A stretch of 17,648 nucleotides of DNA, taken from positions 1 through 17,648 of the forward strand of contig JALQXY010000152.1 of NCBI GenBank assembly GCA_023262945.1, given 5' to 3'. The position numbers and the translations under genes were made by a program. The notes below the pieces were generated by a model. It did no database searches. It was not told where the DNA came from and saw only the letters and a list, made by a program, of their open reading frames with translations. Positions 9,201 through 14,922 of the stretch are shown here, piece after piece. Origin of the DNA: Rickettsiales bacterium. Lineage in GTDB: Bacteria; Pseudomonadota; Alphaproteobacteria; Rickettsiales; UBA1997. The stretch's first letter is position 1. The number at the start of each line of letters is the position of its first letter.

Positions 9201-10116
9201 ATCCAGATATTTTTTTTTGATTAATTCCTGATACAAATTCCATATTATAACTGCCCTGATTATCACTATACCAACTATCACTAAAAGCTATTTTCATTAT
9301 TTCACCACTTTGATGACGCTCTGTAATATTTTTGCCTGAGTCAATAGTTTTAGGCATGGAATTTTCTGGCTCAGATCTATAGATATAAGAAGTAACATCT
9401 GCACCATATTCATCTATACACAATTCTTTTCCATCAATTACCGTTTTATCAATATCACATTGCCCTTCGTCAGAAAATAAATGAAATGCAAAACTAGGAA
9501 TGTCATTACCACTAGGGCCAAAAAATCCAAGATATGCACTCATGCCAGCTCTATATTTACAAATATATTGCTCATCTGGTATTAATCGATTTTCTTGATT
9601 ATTAATCCTATTTAAGGCACGATGATAATAATTGAATGAATCTGGATATGTAAATATCTTTGATTCCTGCCCTCCTGTGCATTGTTTGTTTCCATCTACA
9701 TCAATAGGATTAAATTCATCATTTTTATAACAATAACATCCATTTTGTAAATTAGTATCTTTAGCGCAAAATCTACAATAAGGAACATCTTTAGATTTAA
9801 GATTTGCTTGATTAATATCCCAGGGGATAATTGAGCCAGTGATTTTTATTACTACTTGTCCGCCATTGTAAATTAAACCAGTATCCTTCCAACTAGCAGG
9901 ATCTATTATTTCTGGATTATATATTCCAGCGGTATTATAATCATGGATATACCCAGTATCATCCGATGATTCAGATCCCGCCTTTAGAGTAAAATGACTA
10001 CTTCCAAATTGTGAAGCTAAGATACAAGAATTATTTGAACTGCCATCTTCAACATCACAACCAGCAAGAAATAAGAAAGATATAATTAAAAGAAGAACCT
10101 GAATTAAAGATTTCAT
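6277..10116 (-). CDS. virB6: VirB6/TrbL-family type IV secretion protein with long C-terminal extension
   Basis: This is an inner-membrane channel component of a P-type (vir-like) type IV secretion system, 1279 residues from the ATG. Order of parts: a lipoprotein signal with lipobox LAGC (Cys 20); a Cys-rich exported region (about 20-360) with the pattern CILASQFGSSHFTLKA, then TGLIYNGGQVVIKITGSIIPW and CRFCAKD…CYCY, as I recall from other Rickettsiales VirB6-like proteins; a VirB6/TrbL membrane core with about six hydrophobic segments (roughly 381-403, 409-426, 510-533, 535-558, 576-596, 639-658); a Gly/Ser-rich linker; and some 600 charged, helix-rich residues ending in the acidic GDEDEDD. 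A TTG at 10122 could extend it by two residues, but the ATG is preferred. No other vir gene is in the window. It starts 27 nt after tRNA-Leu and stops 18 nt before metK. Confidence 0.88.
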   Translation of the reverse strand: MKSLIQVLLLIISFLFLAGCDVEDGSSNNSCILASQFGSSHFTLKAGSESSDDTGYIHDYNTAGIYNPEIIDPASWKDTGLIYNGGQVVIKITGSIIPWDINQANLKSKDVPYCRFCAKDTNLQNGCYCYKNDEFNPIDVDGNKQCTGGQESKIFTYPDSFNYYHRALNRINNQENRLIPDEQYICKYRAGMSAYLGFFGPSGNDIPSFAFHLFSDEGQCDIDKTVIDGKELCIDEYGADVTSYIYRSEPENSMPKTIDSGKNITERHQSGEIMKIAFSDSWYSDNQGSYNMEFVSGINQKKISGLLEYIVATVEELVLGKEVVQGNNNGYNVTFESGAQPSGNSSSIDLNNSVTNVNFIDNGGLLKILYNNLVIDSDFINAIRLLLLMYVVIFGISVLLGTIEINRKEIIMRVIKISVIIMFVSPTSWNIYNNYIVKFFHEGTNELVSKMALFSNEGRSGSGIEQCNQAINSNYNNSTRFTCIDNTIKKLFSQSVTNKIWGLFFGKSYGFIVIIAVYALIFFFIYVMLFAATVYLINLLKIIFALSLGPIFMCFILFNQTYSIFTNWIKFLVSRSLELVVLFSSVYIFWYLIEKGFYNLLYYEVCYVERYFIKPFIKFKVVEANNLDRSFPEWMKDIFEIGGLIFITFMIISAMGQVASSLSAFGGAEKGGGSKNDQGQISGASSFALANNMMKGLYGLVGSGISTLQSSANTARAISFTTKLMRKSGIAGLWNRAGKMIPFRGPRSRLRDRIIDNAISEAKKKSRANGLSGIEAGKFIRNDVLQNLEQQRYGGMKGNKDGRANTFAMLGIDNVNIEKRLDKILIEEPIKNRIKQEALNVKHKIKNGNILSGKEAREEVKRNIANWVKNNIAGADDAMIANYLRGNKNQIKEQVVLSRGEAAKAFVGDKELQSKYMQHLQQEQFEQSQKYKDAKRKGFIFGAKTRIKKFGRHLMRNPAHNPKLAQENFARRINRLTSKLEKEESFNKRFKVREIKKEATLQYLKNVKPKSEIDKLQEAKKAAYLIHKNLDKKLKIDSDSLESKKLEKDALLDQNKKLLDLFDKDRTDQELQGALGRIIEHHAPVSYLDKIFNTNAKIFDAREKFITKEEDKSLMQKAIEFDIGLRKKRAIENGHYKSNIELTGARIAEKICYVIAKEQDDLINSITESKLRSTEEKIAKLENVKKEFAKDLFEKEFAEEDLERLIDKAFEVKNSELLEIDYDRILSDPQYSTKKAFELYFESQNDIDKKIEDVKNAQQSKFKKSSLDPILEGDEDEDD

Positions 10117-10143
10117 TACCAATATTCAAAAACTAATCCAGAA

Positions 10144-10229
10144 TGGTACCTGCGGCCGGACTTGAACCGGCAAGGGCTAATGCCCCACGGATTTTAAGTC
10201 CGTTATGTCTACCATTCCATCACGCAGGC
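10144..10229 (-). tRNA. tRNA-Leu (anticodon UAA)
   Basis: Read on the minus strand, the gene folds as a class II tRNA. The acceptor arms GCCTGCG and CGCAGGT pair (with one G-T at the first position), the anticodon stem-loop is ACGGA-CTTAAAA-TCCGT with anticodon TAA, a variable arm GGGGCATTAGCCCT follows, and the T-arm GCCGG-TTCAAGT-CCGGC is standard. The CCA end is encoded (10144-10146). The long variable arm together with the UAA anticodon identifies leucine. The virB6 ATG begins 27 nt after the CCA, so the 5' end of the virB6 message may be created by tRNA processing. Confidence 0.97.
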
Positions 10230-10309
10230 AAGACAATTAAGAAGGGGGTAAAAATATTAAAATTAGCTAAAACTTTAACTTAAAAAGACTAATTTATACA
10301 AAATAACAA
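10230..10309. other. Spacer between the two tRNA genes
   Basis: This is an 80-nt AT-rich spacer. I see no convincing terminator or promoter in it, which is consistent with the two tRNAs being processed from one transcript. Confidence 0.5.
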
Positions 10310-10386
10310 TGGTGGGTCTGGGTGGACTTGAACCACCGACCTCGCACTTATCAGGCGCGCACTCTAACCAGCTGAGCTACAAACCC
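10310..10386 (-). tRNA. tRNA-Ile (anticodon GAU)
   Basis: On the minus strand the acceptor GGGTTTG pairs with CAGACCC, the D-arm contains AGCTCAGCTGGTTAGAG, the anticodon stem-loop is CGCGC-CTGATAA-GTGCG with anticodon GAT, and the T-arm GGTGG-TTCAAGT-CCACC is followed by discriminator A and an encoded CCA (10310-10312). In many bacteria this tRNA sits in the rRNA spacer. Here no rRNA is adjacent, in keeping with the split rRNA operons of Rickettsiales. Confidence 0.97.
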
Positions 10387-10433
10387 ATTTTTTATAACCA
10401 AAAAACTCAATCTATTAAAAAATTAAATTATTT

Positions 10434-10462
10434 TAGTTATGTAAAGTTTTTCAATTTGACAA
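10434..10462 (-). promoter_or_regulatory. Candidate sigma-70 promoter for the tRNA-Ile/tRNA-Leu/virB6/metK unit
   Basis: On the minus strand a -35-like TTGTCA (complement of 10457-10462) is separated by 17 nt from a -10-like TAACTA (complement of 10434-10439), about 47 nt before tRNA-Ile. Spacing is ideal and the -35 matches consensus at five of six positions, but the -10 is imperfect and AT-rich DNA produces such matches by chance. Confidence 0.35.
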
Positions 10463-10473
10463 ATAGCTTGTAA

Positions 10474-10544
10474 TATCAATTGCCACCTAAAAAACATATA
10501 AAAACTAAACAATCTGACTTTATCTTTTTAGATGAGAATTGGTA
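10474..10544 (-). repeat. Palindromic MITE-like repeat, family 1, copy B (internally deleted, 71 bp, inverted)
   Basis: Both tips of the element are present: TATCAATTGCCACCTAAAAA at the left edge, and the complement of TACCAATTCTCATCTAAAAA at the right edge, 16 of 20 identical. Bases 10499-10529 are the exact reverse complement of 5047-5077 in copy A. The middle is missing: copy A minus the 98 nt between two A5 tracts (starting at 4949 and 5047) gives 71 nt, exactly this length. The ends carry symmetric TA dinucleotides, as expected of an element inserting at TA, although I cannot prove a target duplication. Confidence 0.82.
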
Positions 10545-10650
10545 TAAAAATCACTAAAAGATCAATTTTGAACGCAAATTCTCTTTTGTCAACCAAAGAG
10601 ATTTTACATAATCAAAAAAAGGACTCCTACAAATCAGACAATTTTGAGAT

Positions 10651-12405
10651 CTATTTATTTAAAAGAAACGATATAATATCAGCAAATAAGCTTGCTGGCA
10701 AATTGCCGCCCGATATTTTATTAGTTAAGCTATAATCATCATTTCCAATCCACACACCAATGACATGTTCTCCACCATAGCCAACAAACCATGCATCGCG
10801 AAATTCTTGACTAGTGCCTGTTTTACCACGAGCATTATGATCTATGCCCGAATTACTTGCCGTGCCACTGATAACTACTTCATTAAGCAAATCATCAATC
10901 ATTAACCACGATTGATAATCAATTACATTTCCCAAATCAGAGCCAAAATGAGAATATAAATTATTGTTATCTTGATCTACAATATTTTTGATATAGCTTG
11001 GTATTAAAGCTTGACCTTGATTGGCAATTATAGCATAAGCAGCCGTTATATCATATAAACTAAAAGCAGAAGAGCCAAGTGCTATGGATAAACCATCATC
11101 TTTGTTAACAAATAAACCAAATCTATTAAGCATATCAATTATATTGTCCAAAGATGATTGTTTAGCAAGTTGAATAGCTACAGAATTTAAAGATTTAGCA
11201 AAAGCTGTTTTCAGATCAACAGAACCATAATATTTATCTCCATAATTATTTGGCAACCAGCCATTAAGATCTATTTTTTGATCAATTATTATATCATCAG
11301 TTTTAAAACCTTGCTCAAAAGCTGCCAGATAAACAAAGGTCTTCAACAAAGATCCGACTTGTCTTTTAGCATCAATAGCTCGGTTAAATTGACTTTCTTG
11401 ATAATCTTTTCCTCCAATCAAAGCTTTTAATGCACCATTTTTATCCATCACCAGCACTGCAATTTGCGCTTTCCCGATTTTATTCTTATTACGCTTTAAA
11501 AAATTATAAGTAATTTTCTGCAAATTATCCTGAATATCTTTATCAATAGTAGTATTAATATAAAAAGATTGATTATCTTTAGGATCTAAGGCTAGAAAAT
11601 CTCTAAAATTTCTATGAACTAAATCGGCTATATAAAATCTTTGAAAAGAATCATACTGATAATTAGCATCATCATCAATTTCAGCAATATTAGATTCATC
11701 AATATAGCCATTTTTGATCATATTTTTCATAACTAAAAAGGCTCTTTCTTGCGCTAGAGATGGATTTATTTTTGGCGATAATTTAGATGGTGCCTTGATA
11801 ATTGCAGCAAGAATTGTTGCTTCATTAAGATTGATTTGCGATATATCTTTATTAAAATAGCTTTGCGCTGCGTTTTTTATTCCATAATTACCCGAACCAA
11901 AATAAATACGATTCAAATACATTTTCAGAATTTGTTCTTTTGTAAATTCTCTTTCCAATTGAAAAGACAATAGCAATTCCTGAATTTTTCTTTTGATAGT
12001 TTTATCAGAATCTAAAAACAGTAATTTTGCTAATTGCTGAGTGATAGTGCTTGCTCCTTGGGCAATATAGCCTTTTTTCTGATTAACATAAAAAGCTCTT
12101 AATATCGCTAAAAAATCAATACCAATATGACTAAAAAAATTTTTATCTTCAATAGATATTACAGCATTAATTAAATGTTGAGGAATTTCATAAAATTCAC
12201 AATTATCACCATTGATTGCGCCATAAGTTTTAATAACTTGATTATTAGAATATCTTACTTCAATAGTTGGTAATTTAGAGTTATCGTGTAATTGCTCTAG
12301 ATTTGGCAAATCTTGCATATAATATAACATCAAAAATGCTACCAAAACAGCAAACCATATAACAACAACAAATAAAGATTTACTAAGAAATTTAATAAAT
12401 TTCAT
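10651..12405 (-). CDS. Class A penicillin-binding protein (glycosyltransferase/transpeptidase)
   Basis: This bifunctional enzyme polymerises lipid II and cross-links peptidoglycan. It is anchored by one N-terminal transmembrane helix (8-29) with the catalytic part outside. The GT51 domain shows SIEDKNFFSHIGID (84-97, catalytic Glu 86), GASTITQQLAK (117-127) and LEREFTKEQILKMYLNRIYFG. The transpeptidase shows all three active-site motifs: SLLK (352-355), SLN (405-407) and KTGTS (528-532). At 584 residues it is compact: there is no room for the large inserted domain of PBP1A-type enzymes or for a C-terminal extension, so it is closer to PBP2A or PbpC-like forms. I leave the symbol blank because mrcA, pbpC and pbp1a are hard to separate without alignment. 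The ATG at 12405 is needed to keep the membrane helix, and it overlaps the start codon of divergent pabC. Confidence 0.92.
   Translation of the reverse strand: MKFIKFLSKSLFVVVIWFAVLVAFLMLYYMQDLPNLEQLHDNSKLPTIEVRYSNNQVIKTYGAINGDNCEFYEIPQHLINAVISIEDKNFFSHIGIDFLAILRAFYVNQKKGYIAQGASTITQQLAKLLFLDSDKTIKRKIQELLLSFQLEREFTKEQILKMYLNRIYFGSGNYGIKNAAQSYFNKDISQINLNEATILAAIIKAPSKLSPKINPSLAQERAFLVMKNMIKNGYIDESNIAEIDDDANYQYDSFQRFYIADLVHRNFRDFLALDPKDNQSFYINTTIDKDIQDNLQKITYNFLKRNKNKIGKAQIAVLVMDKNGALKALIGGKDYQESQFNRAIDAKRQVGSLLKTFVYLAAFEQGFKTDDIIIDQKIDLNGWLPNNYGDKYYGSVDLKTAFAKSLNSVAIQLAKQSSLDNIIDMLNRFGLFVNKDDGLSIALGSSAFSLYDITAAYAIIANQGQALIPSYIKNIVDQDNNNLYSHFGSDLGNVIDYQSWLMIDDLLNEVVISGTASNSGIDHNARGKTGTSQEFRDAWFVGYGGEHVIGVWIGNDDYSLTNKISGGNLPASLFADIISFLLNK
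12318..12323 (+). promoter_or_regulatory. Consensus -10 hexamer upstream of pabC
   Basis: A perfect TATAAT lies about 80 nt before the pabC ATG, inside the 5' coding part of the divergent PBP gene. The nearest -35-like hexamer (TTGCTC, 12292-12297) is 20 nt away, which is too far to be convincing. Because the start codons overlap, any pabC promoter must lie within PBP coding sequence. Confidence 0.2.
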
Positions 12406-13249
12406 GCTCTGTTTTATTAATGATAAATTAATCGATGAAGATCAAGCAATGATCTCTATCAATGATCGCGGCTTTATGTTTGGCGATGGAATTTTTGAAA
12501 CCTGCCATATAAGCAATAGTAAAATACTAGATTTTACTTCTCATTTAAAAAGGTTAGATAAAGGATTAAAATCTCTAGAAATAAAGGCTAAAACTAGCAA
12601 TTTATTAGAAAAATCAACCAAATTAATCAAAGAAAATAATATCAAAGATGGTATTTTGCGCCTTTCTATATCTCGCGGCATTGGCTCAAATGGATTTCTT
12701 CCTTGTCAAGATATAAAACCAAATATTATTATTCAAACCAAATATTTTAAAGACCTTATTAATAAAAATATAACTCTTGCTATATCAAAAAAAATAACTC
12801 TTTTTAGCAAATCCATTCTCAATAAACACAAAACGGCCAATAGCCTAAACTATATTTTAGCCAAAATGGATAGTCATAAAAATGGCTTTTTTGACAATAT
12901 CTTACTTAACGAAAATAATGAAATTTGCGAAACTTCAAGCGCTAATATATTTATTGTTAAAAATAATTTAATATTAACCCCTAGTTTAGAATGCGGCCTT
13001 CTTAGCGGCACGAAAAGACAAAAAATAATAGATATATGTCAGCAAAATGTCGATCTAAAAATAAAAGAAACCAAAATCACAATAAATGATCTCAAAAATT
13101 GCGACGAGGTTTTTATTAGCAATTCATCTTTTTTGATATTGGCAGTGAATGCCATTAAAATCGATAATAATTTAATCAAATTCACCGAAGATAAGATAAG
13201 TAAAAATCTTAGAAATCGCCTTTTAATCAAACTACAAAATGAATTATAA
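12404..13249 (+). CDS. pabC: Class IV PLP-dependent enzyme, probable aminodeoxychorismate lyase
   Basis: PabC splits 4-amino-4-deoxychorismate into p-aminobenzoate and pyruvate for folate synthesis. The 281-residue protein has the fold-type IV pattern: ISINDRGFMFGDGIFET near the N-terminus (18-33), LRLSISRG near 85-92, the PLP lysine in HKTANSLNYILAK (Lys 143), and E-(T)SSANIFIV (176-185) followed by LLSGTKRQ. Branched-chain and D-amino-acid aminotransferases share all of these features. The specific call rests on the following gene being pabB, joined by an 11-nt overlap (ATGAATTATAA serves both). The start codon forms CATG with the start of the divergent PBP gene, and no strong ribosome site is visible before it. 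Confidence 0.8.
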   Translation: MLCFINDKLIDEDQAMISINDRGFMFGDGIFETCHISNSKILDFTSHLKRLDKGLKSLEIKAKTSNLLEKSTKLIKENNIKDGILRLSISRGIGSNGFLPCQDIKPNIIIQTKYFKDLINKNITLAISKKITLFSKSILNKHKTANSLNYILAKMDSHKNGFFDNILLNENNEICETSSANIFIVKNNLILTPSLECGLLSGTKRQKIIDICQQNVDLKIKETKITINDLKNCDEVFISNSSFLILAVNAIKIDNNLIKFTEDKISKNLRNRLLIKLQNEL

Positions 13250-14516
13250 TCAACACATTGACTGGCTCGAGCCGTTAGAATTTGCCAGTAAAATAGCACA
13301 ATCTTATCAAGATGATTGGCTGTTTTTATATTCTGGACTTGCCAAAAATATTGAAAATTCAATTTCTTATATCGCTTTATTTGCCGACAAATCACAAAAC
13401 TATAACAGCTTTGCCAAAATCAAACAACATATCACAAAATCTAATCATCCATTATTTGGCTATATTTCTTATGAGGCTATCACAAATTGCACAAAAAATA
13501 CCAACAACCAACCTTCAATAATTACTTTTCCCAAAATGCAATTTTTATCTTTTTTTGTAATAATTAAATTTATACATCAAGAAAAAAAGATTATTATTCA
13601 TTATCAACAAGAAAAACATCTAAATCTTATCAAAAATTATCTTAATAATAAAAAATCTTTACCAAGCATTTCGCTTAAAACCAATAGTTACAATTCTAAT
13701 TTTAGCGATTATTCTTACAAAAAAACTATAAATAACATTAAATCACAAATAGCTAATGGTGATTTTTATCAAGTTAATCTTACTCGAAAATTTTTTGGAG
13801 AATTAGAAAAAACCTATCAAGATCAAGATATATTTTCTAATTTTATTAAATTATGTCAAATTAGCCCAGCAAATTACTCATCATTTATAAAAATTGATAA
13901 CAAATATATATTATCTTCAAGCCCTGAATTGTTTCTAAATATCAAAAATAACCTAATTAAATCAAAACCAATAAAAGGCACTATCTCGCGCCATAAAAAC
14001 CAAAAACAAGATGATGCTAATAAAAAATATTTACAAAACAGCCCCAAAGAGCGCGCCGAAAACCTAATGATAGTTGATCTAGTTAGAAATGATTTATCTC
14101 AAATTTGCAAAGCTGGATCTGTAAAAGTTGATAACTTATTTAATATTGATAGCTACAACATGATACATCATATGTCATCACAAATTAGCGGCATTATTAA
14201 CGATAACAATTCAATAATTGACGCTATAAAAGCCACCTTCCCTGCTGGCTCAATGACAGGAGCTCCTAAAATTGCAGCTATGCAAAATATCATAGATAAC
14301 GAAAAGATAAATCGCGGAATTTACAGCGGATCTATTGGTTTTATTAGTCAAAATGAAGTAAATTTATCAGTAGTTATCAGAACTTTAATTATCAAAGATA
14401 ATAAATATGAATTTCAAGTTGGCGGTGCCATAACTTACGACTCAGATCCAAGGCAAGAATTAGCAGAAATATACAGCAAAGCCCAAGCTTTAAAAAAACT
14501 CTTGCACATTTGCTAA
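13239..14516 (+). CDS. pabB: Aminodeoxychorismate synthase component I
   Basis: PabB converts chorismate and ammonia to 4-amino-4-deoxychorismate, the substrate of PabC. The 425-residue chorismate-binding enzyme shows the conserved C-terminal signature set: QIANGDFYQVNLTR (171-184), SSSPELFL (226-233), PIKGTISR (244-251, with the Lys 246 that distinguishes PabB-like enzymes), ENLMIVDLVRNDLSQI (274-289), FPAGSMTGAPK (334-344) and GGAITYDSDP (395-404). The first 150 residues are more divergent. It could in principle be anthranilate synthase component I, but the PIKG lysine and the coupled pabC favour PabB. The glutaminase partner PabA is not in the window. The start lies inside the 3' end of pabC. 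Confidence 0.9.
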   Translation: MNYNQHIDWLEPLEFASKIAQSYQDDWLFLYSGLAKNIENSISYIALFADKSQNYNSFAKIKQHITKSNHPLFGYISYEAITNCTKNTNNQPSIITFPKMQFLSFFVIIKFIHQEKKIIIHYQQEKHLNLIKNYLNNKKSLPSISLKTNSYNSNFSDYSYKKTINNIKSQIANGDFYQVNLTRKFFGELEKTYQDQDIFSNFIKLCQISPANYSSFIKIDNKYILSSSPELFLNIKNNLIKSKPIKGTISRHKNQKQDDANKKYLQNSPKERAENLMIVDLVRNDLSQICKAGSVKVDNLFNIDSYNMIHHMSSQISGIINDNNSIIDAIKATFPAGSMTGAPKIAAMQNIIDNEKINRGIYSGSIGFISQNEVNLSVVIRTLIIKDNKYEFQVGGAITYDSDPRQELAEIYSKAQALKKLLHIC

Positions 14517-14922
14517 ATTTTTGATATGATCTACTGGTTGTGAATTTTATAGCATTTTATATTAACCAGTTCACAAACTATTTTAATTTTAACCAAAGAA
14601 ATTTTCTTTTTAGATTTGTTTTGAGAAGCCATAGTACTTAATGCTACTTTGGCTTTGAAAAACAAAAGATAAAAGTAAATTTATGAAGTTATACTATTTC
14701 CATAAATTAAGATAGCTTATGAACTGGTTAATATCTTCAAAATTGCTGAAGATAGAAAACGCTATCAGAATAATAAGTTACCAGGATATTTATTTTATTT
14801 ATAACAAAACATCACAAAAAACTTGCGATAATTTTATAAACTTTGAACAAAACTTTTTAAATTCAAAGCTACGTAAATAATATTGCTATAGATAATAACT
14901 TTATAAAATAAACTAAATTACC
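14517..14922. other. 406-nt intergenic region between pabB and the unknown coiled-coil gene
   Basis: I find no reading frame here beyond about ten codons. It holds the palindromic element at 14559-14734 and two smaller hairpins. One is ACTGGTT (14533-14539) pairing with AACCAGT (14564-14570), overlapping the edge of that element and just after the pabB stop. The other is a perfect 7-bp stem CTTTGAA/TTCAAAG (14841-14847 and 14862-14868, 14-nt loop) 55 nt before the next start codon. I see no convincing promoter. Confidence 0.6.
14559..14734. repeat. Long palindromic element, family 2 (176 bp, single copy in window)
   Basis: It is bounded by a perfect 15-bp terminal inverted repeat, ATATTAACCAGTTCA (14559-14573) and its complement (14720-14734). 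Pairing continues inward imperfectly (CAAACTATTTTAATTT against the complement of TAAATTAAGATAGCTTAT) to a central hairpin, AAGCCATAGTA/TACTTTGGCTT (14626-14636 and 14645-14655, one mismatch, 8-nt loop). It has the architecture of family 1 (tips, long arms, central stem) but unrelated sequence. No coding capacity. Confidence 0.75.

Larger units (their letters stand above)
10387..10650. other. Intergenic region between tRNA-Ile and the PBP gene
   Basis: Apart from the candidate promoter and repeat copy B (10474-10544), it holds one small hairpin, TCTCTTT/AAAGAGA (10580-10586 and 10595-10601, 8-nt loop), about 50 nt beyond the PBP stop. On the minus strand that hairpin lacks a following T run, so it is a poor intrinsic terminator. 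I see no coding sequence here. Confidence 0.5.

Noticed and set aside
10117..10122. TTG at 10122 as the virB6 start
   Set aside because: It would add only two residues before an ATG that already gives a perfect lipoprotein signal, and no strong ribosome site favours it.
10580..10601. Intrinsic terminator for the PBP gene
   Set aside because: The 7-bp stem is real, but on the minus strand it is not followed by a T run. On the plus strand, where it is, no gene needs it.
10532..10735. 67-residue plus-strand open frame between tRNA-Ile and the PBP
   Set aside because: It starts inside repeat copy B and runs antisense into the PBP 3' end. The product has no recognisable feature.
13039..13395. 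118-residue minus-strand open frame across the pabC-pabB junction
   Set aside because: It is fully antisense to two well-supported genes and has no recognisable motif.
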